A stretch of 30,727 bases of DNA from an uncultured Porphyromonadaceae bacterium (GTDB lineage Bacteria; Bacteroidota; Bacteroidia; Bacteroidales; Muribaculaceae), in assembly GCA_947174735.1 (NCBI GenBank), contig CAMWKC010000002.1:1-30727 (forward strand), read 5' to 3'. The notes beneath the pieces were generated by a model. That model ran no database searches. It worked only from the letters and a program-made list of their open reading frames with translations, and was not told the DNA's origin. A program made the translations under genes and the position numbers. Shown piece after piece: positions 1-8,045 of this stretch; the first letter of the stretch is position 1, and each line of letters starts with the position of its first letter.

Positions 1-45
1 GTGGTAATATATACAACCAACTATAGTATTTTATAATATACATTT

Positions 46-92
46 AGTGGAGAGCTAGGTAATCATAAGTTATGATTACCTAGCTCTCCACT
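46..92. terminator. Long perfect inverted repeat, probable terminator
   Basis: Two 23-base arms (46-68 and 70-92) are perfectly complementary around a single central base. The repeat lies about 50 bases past the stop of the minus-strand membrane-protein gene. No strong U tract follows on either strand, so intrinsic termination is inferred from position and stem strength. It could also terminate a convergent gene outside the window. Confidence 0.6.
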
Positions 93-143
93 TAAATCAA
101 AGAGCATCATATCGCTGAATTTCTTTCGTCAATATAAATTGAA

Positions 144-458
144 TCATCTTGAAGATGCTATAATTGAACCGAAGAATATCAAAAGTATAATAATTCCGAT
201 AAATGAAATCACTAATCCTGCGATTGCAAGTCCACGCGGTCTCTTAAAAATACCGATAAAGGAGAAGAGAGCACCAAGAAACCAAAGAATAAAATCGAGT
301 ACCGGTACCCAACAGAATACAAAGGTCAGAAGTGCGAGGATGAAACCAGCTACTCCCAATCCATTGCTTTTCCTGTCAACATTGACATAGACAGTCTGTG
401 TCTGACTCCCAGGAGTTCCGAAATTCGTCTGTGACGAATCAAGATTGTCGTCTTCCAT
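144..458 (-). CDS. Small membrane protein, DUF4190-like
   Basis: This 104-residue protein has a polar N-terminus of about 30 residues rich in Asn, Gln, Ser and Thr. Two hydrophobic hairpin-like segments follow, at about 33-68 and 75-100, joined by a short basic loop (KRPRG). The arrangement, with glycine-rich helices and the GLGVAGFILALL start of the first segment, resembles the small DUF4190-type membrane proteins common in Bacteroidetes; this is a resemblance, not a proven membership. It lies 152 bases downstream of the SH3-protein gene on the same strand, so it may be the last gene of the envelope cluster or stand alone. No catalytic motif is visible. The function is unknown. Confidence 0.7.
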   Translation of the reverse strand: MEDDNLDSSQTNFGTPGSQTQTVYVNVDRKSNGLGVAGFILALLTFVFCWVPVLDFILWFLGALFSFIGIFKRPRGLAIAGLVISFIGIIILLIFFGSIIASSR

Positions 459-610
459 ATAATAAAATAAATAGATGCTATGCTCTATCCCAAAGCAAGC
501 AAAGTTTAAAATAAATTAAAAGCGTGGGATAATTCGCTATATTATCAGAGTAGCCACAGGTAATTTAAAACCTTTATAAACTAAGAATCAGAATTTTATT
601 TAATATCATC

Positions 611-1642
611 TTAGTCATTATTACATGGCCGATATTGTTCACCATCTTCAAAGATTATTCCATTATAATAGAAAGTCTGTTCAGGACTTTCCCCATAATA
701 TGTGACTCCGTCTTGTTCCAAACCTGAAAAGTTTTTTTCAATCACATAATTCAGACCCATAAAATCCCATTTATACCATTCTATCATGTTTCCCTTTATA
801 CGTCCGAGTCTGACATAACAAGAAGCAGGTATAATCTGTCCTTTATCATTTAAACCATTCATTTTTTCGGTATATACCATAATTAGATTACCCTGTCTTG
901 CAAATTCCATCATTCCATCTTTACTCCGGTACGTTATATTCTCTTTCGGAGCGTCGGAAGGGATTGTCGAAAGATCGTAGTCATAGTCATTAGCATACCA
1001 AAAATATTCTCCTGATACAAAGCCGGAAGCACCATTCCCAAGATCTATTTCAAACCAAGTATCGTACTCAGAAGTCACATGTTTTTTCTTCACTTTATAG
1101 ACTTTACCCATAGGAGCTTTGCCGATAACGGTTCCGTTTACGGGTGCTTTACGGATATTGATATTATGGGATTGGGCAGAAACTACCCATCTTTGGCGGT
1201 TAGGATCAGGGAAAATCAGTTGAGCCTTTTCCATCATAAGCTTTACTGAATTTTTTACAGGGTCATATTCCGCTTTCCAACAGAAGGTTTCGTCAAGTTG
1301 AATAAGCTCTACATCATCGAATCCCGGATCACTATAAAGGGTTACTGTGAATTCCACTTCATTATCCTTAAACTTAGGATTACTAAAGATAGCTAAATAA
1401 GCCCACGGAGCATCCTCTATATAACCTTGGTAATAACCATAGGGTGATGAATATCCTTCTATCTTCAAATTTGGATCAGGCTTTTCAAATGATGAGATAA
1501 AATTATTGGGCCAACTATAAAACTCTTTATCATAATTTATGAATTCCCACTCACCATTCGGAAAACCAGCATACATTATCAGTTCTCCGGTTAGCCATAG
1601 AAAAAACAATACTAAAAATCGTTTGATGTTTATACTACACAT
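611..1642 (-). CDS. Secreted protein with bacterial SH3 domain
   Basis: This 343-residue protein begins with a short basic stretch and a hydrophobic segment (about 8-25) that reads as a signal peptide. Residues 26-150 are an unassigned region rich in aromatic residues. Residues about 155-218 look like a bacterial SH3 domain: NIRKAPVNGTVIGKAPMGK, then a TWFEID strand and GASGFVSGEYFW, the usual end of SH3_3 domains. Such domains usually bind peptidoglycan or a protein partner outside the cytoplasm. The rest (220-343) is not recognised. The gene starts 8 bases after the stop of the preceding lipoprotein gene, so the two are almost certainly co-transcribed. The SH3 call is good; the biological role is unknown. 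Confidence 0.8.
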   Translation of the reverse strand: MCSINIKRFLVLFFLWLTGELIMYAGFPNGEWEFINYDKEFYSWPNNFISSFEKPDPNLKIEGYSSPYGYYQGYIEDAPWAYLAIFSNPKFKDNEVEFTVTLYSDPGFDDVELIQLDETFCWKAEYDPVKNSVKLMMEKAQLIFPDPNRQRWVVSAQSHNINIRKAPVNGTVIGKAPMGKVYKVKKKHVTSEYDTWFEIDLGNGASGFVSGEYFWYANDYDYDLSTIPSDAPKENITYRSKDGMMEFARQGNLIMVYTEKMNGLNDKGQIIPASCYVRLGRIKGNMIEWYKWDFMGLNYVIEKNFSGLEQDGVTYYGESPEQTFYYNGIIFEDGEQYRPCNND

Positions 1643-1650
1643 AATCTATT

Positions 1651-2820
1651 TTATTTATTCATTTTGCTCACGTTCACTACTTTGAGAGTAAAAGAGTAAG
1701 TCTTTCCCTCATAAGAAGTCATCTTACCTGTATAGGTATCTTTAGTAAGAGTACCGATAAAAGTACCGGTTACTTCTCCTTTGTCGTTAGTTTCTTCAAG
1801 AGTAAGTTCTCCGGTACGGTCGTTAAAGGCCTTTACGCTAAGTTCCAGTGTGTTTTTTGTACCATATCGGTCATAATAGTAGCTACCATGTTTCATTCCT
1901 TTATCAAGATTCAAATGGATAGCATACTTTCCTCCAAGTTTACCCGCTAACTTATATGGTCCATAAGAAAGACGTTCTATCTTACCCGGATCTTCGCCAT
2001 GGGCTTTAACATAATTGCTATATTCGTCTCCACGAGGTTCATAATTTTTGAAAAATGAATCTTGTGATGGGGTGTTCATTGTAATGGCTATCAATGATTC
2101 ACCTTGGTGAAATGAATACTTAAACGGTATCTGTACACTACCACGCCCCGGAATATCCTTACCCGGCTTTATTTCTGTATGGTGGTCTTCATATCCCATG
2201 TGCATATAATCATATTGCCATGTTGTAGAATATTCATCGCCTCCTATAGGTTGGTCAGTAGTATTTTTAAGGGTGTAATATCCCTCACCTATTTGATACC
2301 CATACTCAACCTCTACAGTGATAGTAGGTCCGAGATTCTTAATTGCACCTTTTCGAGAAGCTACATACTCGTTAAATAATTCTGTAGAAAGATTATCCAC
2401 ATTAATCATGACTTTAGCAAGTTTTTCATCAGTCATATCAGAATGTAGAGCTCCAAGTTTACGGGCAAACAGGATTTTGCTTTCAGGATATTTAAAAAGT
2501 CCTTTCGTTTCATTCACAGTTATATTTCCATTCGGAAGTAATGTGACCAACATTGAGAGACCGTTATCGAAGGTGACGTAATATGTATTTTCTTTCTCTC
2601 CATCTTTTACTGAAATACTGTCAGGATTATATGTCAAATCAATTTTATCAGCATATTCAGCAGCAGGATAATAAGATAGTATCGAATCGATTTCATTACG
2701 ACTTACATATTGTGCAAATCTATCGGCAAATGTTTTTACTTTTGTTGTGCGCTTGTCGGTACATCCTGTAATAGTTAAAGCCACAATAACCGAAAAAACT
2801 GTAATTATTTTTAGTTTCAT
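1651..2820 (-). CDS. Lipoprotein of unknown function
   Basis: Starting at 2820, the 389-residue product opens with a lipoprotein signal peptide (MKLKIITVF..., lipobox ITGC, Cys20). An in-frame ATG at 2865 would add 15 residues and overlap the upstream stop as ATGA. I prefer 2820 because it puts the basic-hydrophobic-lipobox order at the N-terminus and has an A-rich start context. The mature protein has no domain I recognise. The last 100 residues or so (GKLGGKYAIHLNLDKG... GTFIGTLTKDTYTGKM) look like the beta-rich repeats that measure calorimetric-type or MORN-like surface proteins, but this is weak. The gene sits between the transglutaminase-like gene and the SH3 gene and probably shares their transcript. 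Confidence 0.8.
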   Translation of the reverse strand: MKLKIITVFSVIVALTITGCTDKRTTKVKTFADRFAQYVSRNEIDSILSYYPAAEYADKIDLTYNPDSISVKDGEKENTYYVTFDNGLSMLVTLLPNGNITVNETKGLFKYPESKILFARKLGALHSDMTDEKLAKVMINVDNLSTELFNEYVASRKGAIKNLGPTITVEVEYGYQIGEGYYTLKNTTDQPIGGDEYSTTWQYDYMHMGYEDHHTEIKPGKDIPGRGSVQIPFKYSFHQGESLIAITMNTPSQDSFFKNYEPRGDEYSNYVKAHGEDPGKIERLSYGPYKLAGKLGGKYAIHLNLDKGMKHGSYYYDRYGTKNTLELSVKAFNDRTGELTLEETNDKGEVTGTFIGTLTKDTYTGKMTSYEGKTYSFTLKVVNVSKMNK

Positions 2821-2861
2821 TTTATTTATACACGTAAAAGTGAAAAAGGCAGATAGTCGGT

Positions 2862-4355
2862 TCATAACCTTATTTTGTGTACTTCCGGTCTGGCGTTCAG
2901 AAACTCAGCGGCCAGATAGCCGGCTTTGGCACCAATACATGTCGGGTCGCAAACTGTGTAGGTCTGGCCGTCGATAGAGACTGTAGCTCCTTTTACATTG
3001 GTACCGGGCGAGAATTTTACTGCTGTAGCGAGATGAAGAGGGAATTTCAGGTAGACCACATCGAGACCGAGAACGGCATTCACAAGTTTTGCAAACATTA
3101 TAGCACGGTCTTCGCAGTCGTTGTAGGGGTAGTAGAAATTCTCGTCAAAGAAGAATGGCTTTTCACGGCCGAACTGATCACCGTCGGTCATGTATTCAAA
3201 GCCATAGTTATGAAAACTGAGCAACAGATTGACCGCTTCTTCTTCTCCGAGTCCTTCGGTAAGAATTTCCATTACCGGAAACAGAGTAGACTGTAACTGT
3301 TCGCTGACCGGAGCAAGACCGTAGATGTGCCAGTCAACCTGCGGATAAGAGTTGAAAAATTCTACTACCGAAGAGTTGACAGTAACTTCAAACGGTGGTG
3401 CTTTCTTCCACGAAGCCGATGAATAGGTCTTAGCAGCCGAGACTTTCGGTGACAGACGTGGATATCGGTCAATAGTCATTCTTATCGGTGTCGGCGACTT
3501 ACGAAAATCACCGCTATAGGTATAAAAAGACGTATTTTCGTCAGTCATCTGTCCGCGTATAAAATATGCCTTACCGTCTATATTATAATATGGTTGGCCG
3601 TAGAGAGTATGAGATGGATGAAACATCACCATAAGTTTCCCACCTTTAATACCGAGACGACAATCATAACCCGACTGATTGAGAAGTGCAACAGTAAGAA
3701 AAGCCTGACTGTCGGCAGATTTCGGATAAAGTGTAGCTGCGACCTTCTCTATCAGCAGAAGATAAGCCCAGTCACACAGTTGCAACTCTTCACGCAGACG
3801 CAGACAATCATTCAGCAGCGGTTCCAATTTTTCGTTGGCTGTAAGTTGTTTCCATGTCTTTGCCAGTGATGAGTTGTCAGTAGCATTTAGGGAAAGTGCT
3901 GATGTATCAAACTGCTCTATACCGCATTGGGTATTGAAGAATGTAAAATTGACCGGATATGTTTTCCGTATTTCTGGTGTAATCTTCGGAATAGTAACAG
4001 GAATATCCGGTATAGATTTTTCTGGTTCGGTTACACCACTTATCACGACTTTACGTGGCTGTACAGGGCTGTCATCACGTACTACAATAGGCTTTACTGG
4101 TTTAGGTTTTGTCGGAATTTCTCTGCTTGGTTCTTTTTTATACGCTTTCCACTCTCCGGCTATCATAGCGGCATACTCCTCATTGAGCTGTTTTCGATAC
4201 AGCTCAAATTCTGTTTTCTTCTCCTCTCGGAAGCGTTCAAACTCAGCTTTCTTTTCCTTACGAAAATTTTCGAAATCAGAAGCCGCAGTGTTTTGAGCTT
4301 GCACACCGATAAGAGAAAAAAGCAGTATTATGATCAGGAAAACCGATAGTCTCAT
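2862..4355 (-). CDS. Secreted transglutaminase-like protein
   Basis: This 497-residue protein has a clear signal peptide (1-20, ending VQAQ). Next comes a charged coiled-coil (about 26-75) built from EKKAEF/REEKKTEF-type repeats, then a proline-rich linker (75-130), an unassigned middle, and a C-terminal transglutaminase-like fold. The probable Cys-His-Asp triad is visible as Cys414 (NDCEDRA), His441 (PLHLATA) and Asp470 (VCDPT). Members of this superfamily include transglutaminases, cysteine peptidases and peptide-crosslinking enzymes; which reaction applies here cannot be read from sequence. Export suggests a periplasmic or surface substrate. A hairpin at 4387-4426 separates it from the LamG gene upstream. 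Its stop overlaps a possible upstream ATG of the next gene. Confidence 0.82.
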   Translation of the reverse strand: MRLSVFLIIILLFSLIGVQAQNTAASDFENFRKEKKAEFERFREEKKTEFELYRKQLNEEYAAMIAGEWKAYKKEPSREIPTKPKPVKPIVVRDDSPVQPRKVVISGVTEPEKSIPDIPVTIPKITPEIRKTYPVNFTFFNTQCGIEQFDTSALSLNATDNSSLAKTWKQLTANEKLEPLLNDCLRLREELQLCDWAYLLLIEKVAATLYPKSADSQAFLTVALLNQSGYDCRLGIKGGKLMVMFHPSHTLYGQPYYNIDGKAYFIRGQMTDENTSFYTYSGDFRKSPTPIRMTIDRYPRLSPKVSAAKTYSSASWKKAPPFEVTVNSSVVEFFNSYPQVDWHIYGLAPVSEQLQSTLFPVMEILTEGLGEEEAVNLLLSFHNYGFEYMTDGDQFGREKPFFFDENFYYPYNDCEDRAIMFAKLVNAVLGLDVVYLKFPLHLATAVKFSPGTNVKGATVSIDGQTYTVCDPTCIGAKAGYLAAEFLNARPEVHKIRL

Positions 4356-4386
4356 AACGTATAAAAAGGTGAAAAAATAGATAAGT

Positions 4387-4426
4387 GAGAATCCACCGAA
4401 AGCGTTACCGTCTCCGGCGGATTCTC
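4387..4426 (-). terminator. Intercistronic hairpin, probable (partial) terminator
   Basis: A 12-bp stem (4387-4398 with 4415-4426, one G-U pair in the minus-strand RNA) is followed on that strand by a U-rich run near 4367-4380. It lies after the LamG lipoprotein gene and before the transglutaminase-like gene. No Bacteroidetes-type promoter is visible between hairpin and next start, so it may lower rather than stop transcription. Confidence 0.6.
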
Positions 4427-4451
4427 CTAAGATTTTAATATCAAGAACTGA

Positions 4452-6116
4452 TTACTGTCTTGCGTTGTAGATTTCCTTAACTTCTTCAGCTGTTAACAAG
4501 CGCGAATCATAAATTCGGAAATTATCTACAGTAAAATTCGAGGTAGTGAGAGAATAATTATAGAAAGTTGCTTTACCTCCTATTATAAATGAATTTGGAT
4601 AAGATGTTTCACTCTCTGCACCATTTCTGGTTTCAGTAATTGTACTTGCTCGTTTTCCGTCAATGTAGAGAATTGAGGTCCAAGTTCGCTCATAATAGGA
4701 TTTATCAGTATATTCACTAATAATTGCAATATGATGCCATGTGTTACCTGTTATATTACTATGGATGAAACTTCTATCATCATTTTTGTAATTACTTTCA
4801 TGTGAATTATTATTTGCATAACATACAAACTTCAATCTGCCACTATCCATTGAGAGGGTAAAGCGGTTATAATTATCTGAGCATTTGGAATAAAATATAA
4901 CACCGTCATTAAGGTCTTTTACCCAAAAACTTATTGAGAAAGTCTTATTGGAAATCATACCGTAAGGTATCAGGATTGAACTTTCATTAGCTTTTGAGAA
5001 CTGAGCTGCCTGACCTGATATACCGGTTACGAACGTTGGGTCATTAATACCGAAACCATCATATTCGCCCATTGTATCATCATAGTTATCATTCAGGGTA
5101 TAGTAGGCTGCCAATCCGTTGGTCACAACAAGTTTACCGGGATCGTCACCAGGGCCTGGTTCATCACCTTCCCCCGGAGTTGTACCACTGCCACTACTGG
5201 TTATATTTACAGTAATAGTCTGGTCAATAATGCCGTCTGAGATAATAAAAGTAGATACCATATCACCTGATACCAAGCTACGATCAACCGTAACGATTAT
5301 CACAGAGTTACCTCCACCATTTACAGTACCTTGTGTAGCTGACAGACTTAGAGCCGGAGTAGTAATGTTATTGGCTCGCCATGTTAAAGGTGCATTACCT
5401 GTATTGCGGATAGTAAAAGTCTGCTGGGTAAGATCAGAGCCGAAGTTCAGTGTCGTAGGTTCGATGACCATGTTGCTGCTTGTGTTGCGAGGTGCGCAGG
5501 AAATGGTCAAAGGATAGGAATTGCCGAAGGCTTGTAGGTTGACAACAGTAGTCTTAGGTTCGGAAATGTAATTGCGGTCAACCGAGAACGTGATGCTCTG
5601 AGTACGTCCGGCCTGAATCGAACCGCCAAGCTGAGAGGCCGATAGCCAGGGATTATTGCCGAGATTGAGCGACCACTCAGCGGTAGTATTACCGTTGTTT
5701 TTGATTGTTACACTCATATCGGTCTGTGTAGTACCGAAATTAAGCGAAGAGGGATTGATAACAATCTCAGCTACTTCGTTTACTTTAGTTAGCTGAATAT
5801 CGCATCGGTTTTCCTGACCTGCCACAACATTGACAGTACGTGTATTGGTGTTGTAACCGGTCTTTGAGAATTGCAGCGAATACTGTCCCGGCTGCATAGC
5901 AGTAAAAGAAAAAGTACCGTCACTTCCGGTAGTTGTGCTTCTACCGTTAGCGAGAATCGAAACAGTAACTCCGGAAATAGGTTCTGTTCCGGTACCTGAC
6001 TCAGTTACATAGCCTGTTATGGAACCTGTGGACTCCTCAGGCTCTTCCGTACAAGAAGTAAGCGAAAGTATAGTCACAAGCAACGCAAGTGACAGAAGTT
6101 TGAAAATACTTTTCAT
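4452..6116 (-). CDS. Multidomain surface lipoprotein: carboxypeptidase-regulatory, BACON-like and LamG-like domains
   Basis: This 554-residue protein has a lipoprotein signal (lipobox LTSC, Cys22) and an acidic spacer. A carboxypeptidase-regulatory-like beta-sandwich spans about 32-110 (GSITGYVTES... GVTVSI... TGSDGTFSF). Two similar beta domains follow at about 115-208 and 214-306, each opening with INPSSLNFG or IEPTTLNFG, as in BACON or ASPM-SPD2-Hydin-like modules. A Gly/Pro/Glu/Asp linker covers 308-328. The C-terminal part, about 332-554, has LamG/concanavalin-like features (NGLAAYYTLND, WHHIAII, LYIDGKR, VDNFRIYD). Such modules usually bind carbohydrate or protein at the cell surface, and no catalytic domain is seen. 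It is 42 bases downstream of the DUF5683-like gene, so co-transcription is likely. Confidence 0.85.
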   Translation of the reverse strand: MKSIFKLLSLALLVTILSLTSCTEEPEESTGSITGYVTESGTGTEPISGVTVSILANGRSTTTGSDGTFSFTAMQPGQYSLQFSKTGYNTNTRTVNVVAGQENRCDIQLTKVNEVAEIVINPSSLNFGTTQTDMSVTIKNNGNTTAEWSLNLGNNPWLSASQLGGSIQAGRTQSITFSVDRNYISEPKTTVVNLQAFGNSYPLTISCAPRNTSSNMVIEPTTLNFGSDLTQQTFTIRNTGNAPLTWRANNITTPALSLSATQGTVNGGGNSVIIVTVDRSLVSGDMVSTFIISDGIIDQTITVNITSSGSGTTPGEGDEPGPGDDPGKLVVTNGLAAYYTLNDNYDDTMGEYDGFGINDPTFVTGISGQAAQFSKANESSILIPYGMISNKTFSISFWVKDLNDGVIFYSKCSDNYNRFTLSMDSGRLKFVCYANNNSHESNYKNDDRSFIHSNITGNTWHHIAIISEYTDKSYYERTWTSILYIDGKRASTITETRNGAESETSYPNSFIIGGKATFYNYSLTTSNFTVDNFRIYDSRLLTAEEVKEIYNARQ

Positions 6117-6158
6117 TTTTGTTAGTTATAAGGTTATTATTTATATTGTTATGTAAGA

Positions 6159-7028
6159 TTAGAAATTCATCGCAAAGCCTATACCTACTCCGTTGTCTGT
6201 CACAACAGGTGTAAATGAATATTGATAGGGCCGCTTGTTTACCACCACTCTGCGACGCCCGGGCGCTACGGCAGCGTCAATCAGATTATACAGATATACA
6301 GCGGCTGTAGCACCTATAGCTATATTACGTCCGGTTTCCCATGAAGATTTCTTATTACGATAGAAATCGAAATGCTGCGGCCGTTCCTTCATCTTTTTTG
6401 CGTAGTTAGCACGCTGGTTCTCGCAAAGTATTATAGCTGCTGCTCCTACAGCTGTACCGCCTAAAAACAAACCGCCTTTCAGATAACTGCCCTTAGTAAA
6501 CTGACCGACACCCGGAATAAGGGAATAAAACACAGGAGCCGCACCATAAGATGTAGTGAGGGTGATACGATCGCTGTAACTGCCTTTACCCGGCTGAGTA
6601 TTGTCGTTAACTGTGTAAAGCACTGTGACGATATACCGATTGTTCTTACGTTCCCAATATTCATCGATTGCACGGCAGATAAGATTTATCTGTTTACCCT
6701 TTTCACTGGCTTCAAGTGTAAACTCCTGAGTCTTAACCGGTCCACTACCACGCTCAGCCCGCTTCTCTATCTTTACATGGCTGTCTATTACTATACCTCG
6801 CTCATGTTCAAGCTTTGAGGTAAGATTAACTACTGCCATCTGGCGTGCTTCCTCCAGAGAAATTCCTGAACCTTGTGCTGAGATAAAGATATAACCCTGG
6901 CTTTTCGGAACAGGCAGTGAAGAAGTCATCCAGCGTGGTTTAAGTCGGTCAGACTTATCAGTAGCGCTTACAGATGTTATACTAAACATCAATACCGCTA
7001 TCAACAGAAATATACGGTTTAACATCAT
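6159..7028 (-). CDS. Envelope protein with LPP20-like N-half and DUF5683-like C-half
   Basis: The open frame extends upstream to 7157, but 43 of those residues would overlap the preceding gene. The start at 7028 gives a proper signal peptide (MMLNRIFLLIAVLMFS, ending SVSA) 10 bases after the upstream stop. The 289-residue product has a first half resembling LPP20-type lipoprotein domains (SLEEARQMAVVNLTSKLE, followed by a strand-rich part). The second half has the motif SLIPGVGQFTKGSYLKGG (about 169-186) and two glycine-rich hydrophobic segments, as in Bacteroidetes DUF5683 membrane proteins. It probably acts at or in an envelope membrane. It is the second gene of the cluster that starts at 7671. 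The function is unknown. Confidence 0.78.
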   Translation of the reverse strand: MMLNRIFLLIAVLMFSITSVSATDKSDRLKPRWMTSSLPVPKSQGYIFISAQGSGISLEEARQMAVVNLTSKLEHERGIVIDSHVKIEKRAERGSGPVKTQEFTLEASEKGKQINLICRAIDEYWERKNNRYIVTVLYTVNDNTQPGKGSYSDRITLTTSYGAAPVFYSLIPGVGQFTKGSYLKGGLFLGGTAVGAAAIILCENQRANYAKKMKERPQHFDFYRNKKSSWETGRNIAIGATAAVYLYNLIDAAVAPGRRRVVVNKRPYQYSFTPVVTDNGVGIGFAMNF

Positions 7029-7038
7029 CGTAGAGCAA

Positions 7039-7671
7039 TTAACGATTTTCTTTCTGTTGCTGACGGAAACGTTCAAGTTCTTCGCGGTAGGAATTGCGGA
7101 ACTGTTGTTCATGAAATTCCACACCAAGACGTTCGTCCTCATTGATAGTAGCTGCACCGGCTATCTTTTCGGCATCGTTAGCCGGAATACTTATACACAC
7201 CGAACATTCGTACGTACCGTCAGAAAGACGATAACGGTTTGAACAGATGACACGACAGTTTTTAACTACGCCTTCAGCCATCGAACCTACATCCTGACGT
7301 ATATCTCCTTCGTTTGAGGTTTTACCACTGGCCTGAAGTTTTGCGCGATACCCTTTTTCTACATTAATTACAAGTGACTCAAGACGATCTACAAGGTTAG
7401 CTTTTGCAAACAATATAGCCTGATGATAAGCAAAATCACGATCTTCGTCTATAGCCGAGCCGTATGAACGAAACTCATTGGCCGGTGCATTCATAGATTC
7501 CTGCTGACATTCATCAATCTCTTCTTTAACTTTGCTTACTGTACGCGGACCATTATTACCCTGCGTTGTATATTCCGGATAAGAAGCTTTGACTACTTTT
7601 TTTGCACTACAGGAAGGCAGGCCAAGCGATATCATAAGTACCGCTATTAAGCTTAATGACAGTCGTTTCAT
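7039..7671 (-). CDS. LPP20-like lipoprotein
   Basis: This 210-residue protein begins with a lipoprotein signal peptide (lipobox LPSC, Cys21). The segment AYHQAILFAKANLVDRLESL (about 81-100), followed by strands ending in YECSVCISIPA, matches the general pattern of LPP20-type domains: an Ala-rich helix that starts a small alpha/beta fold. The C-terminal 30 residues are a charged helix ending in QQQKENR. The next gene, 10 bases downstream, has a similar N-terminal half, so the pair may form one complex. It is the first gene of the envelope cluster. Its upstream region holds the inverted-repeat pair at 7710-7867 and no recognisable minus-strand promoter. Confidence 0.78.
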   Translation of the reverse strand: MKRLSLSLIAVLMISLGLPSCSAKKVVKASYPEYTTQGNNGPRTVSKVKEEIDECQQESMNAPANEFRSYGSAIDEDRDFAYHQAILFAKANLVDRLESLVINVEKGYRAKLQASGKTSNEGDIRQDVGSMAEGVVKNCRVICSNRYRLSDGTYECSVCISIPANDAEKIAGAATINEDERLGVEFHEQQFRNSYREELERFRQQQKENR

Positions 7672-7709
7672 TGGAATTACGTATTATGAAAGTTATAAGT
7701 AGGAGGTCT

Positions 7710-7867
7710 TATCTCTTAGTAAGAGATACTTTTATACGTAACTCTCTAATAATCAATGGTCCGATAATTGATTTGTTAAACAGAAATAAAAAATTACATA
7801 AAATATTAGTATTTTTAAGCTGATTTTTATAATTTTGCATCAATTTAGTATCTCTTACTAAGAGATA
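7710..7867. repeat. Pair of 21-bp inverted repeats flanking a promoter segment
   Basis: The arm at 7710-7730 and the arm at 7847-7867 are identical over 21 bases when one is reverse-complemented; 116 bases lie between them. Each arm is itself nearly palindromic (TATCTCTTA, one G or C, TAAGAGATA), so read as direct repeats they still match at 20 of 21 positions. The right copy extends to a 27-base palindrome (7845-7871). The pair could be recombination sites of an invertible promoter segment or two operators for one dimeric regulator. No recombinase gene is present in the window. Confidence 0.85.
7830..7837 (+). promoter_or_regulatory. Candidate -7 promoter element inside the inverted-repeat segment
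   Basis: TAATTTTG fits the Bacteroidetes -7 consensus TAnnTTTG. A weak -33 match (TTAG, 7806-7809) lies 20 bases upstream. The expected start of transcription, near 7844, falls at the edge of the right-hand repeat. Confidence 0.5.
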
Positions 7868-7909
7868 CTAACATTTTGATAATAGAAAGTTAAAATATAT
7901 TATCACAAC

Positions 7910-7917
7910 TATCTTTG
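7910..7917 (+). promoter_or_regulatory. Candidate -7 promoter element before the small ORF and HAD gene
   Basis: TATCTTTG fits TAnnTTTG exactly. No good -33 TTTG is seen 19-21 bases upstream. A transcript from here would start about 15-20 bases before the 31-codon ORF and would serve the HAD phosphatase gene. Confidence 0.4.
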
Positions 7918-7940
7918 TAATACAGCAGCTTAGCTTCGGC

Positions 7941-8036
7941 ATGGAAGTAAAGAGAATTAAGTACGATAAAATCACGATAGCTTTTGATAATGCAGAACAT
8001 ATTATTTTTCTTGGGTGGTTGGGAGGATTTAGTTAA
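7941..8036 (+). CDS. Possible 31-residue leader or small protein
   Basis: An ATG-initiated frame (MEVKRIKYDKITIAF...) ends at 8036, 9 bases before the HAD phosphatase start. It follows a good -7 element at 7910-7917. The product has a charged N-half and a hydrophobic, glycine-rich C-half (HIIFLGWLGGF). It matches no small protein I know. It could be a translated leader, a small membrane protein or the remnant of a larger gene. No Shine-Dalgarno sequence is visible. The reading is tentative. Confidence 0.35.
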   Translation: MEVKRIKYDKITIAFDNAEHIIFLGWLGGFS

Positions 8037-8045
8037 ATTCGCGTT

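Noticed and set aside
2821..2865. 15-residue N-terminal extension of the 1651-2820 lipoprotein, from the ATG at 2865
   Set aside because: It would precede a complete lipoprotein signal peptide with an unusual tail; ATGA overlap alone was judged weaker evidence.
3835..4296. Plus-strand frame opposite the transglutaminase-like gene
   Set aside because: It has no recognisable domain, and the minus strand encodes a full protein with signal peptide and triad.
6159..7157. Longer start of the DUF5683-like gene at 7157
   Set aside because: The first 43 residues overlap the preceding gene and hide the signal peptide that appears at 7028.
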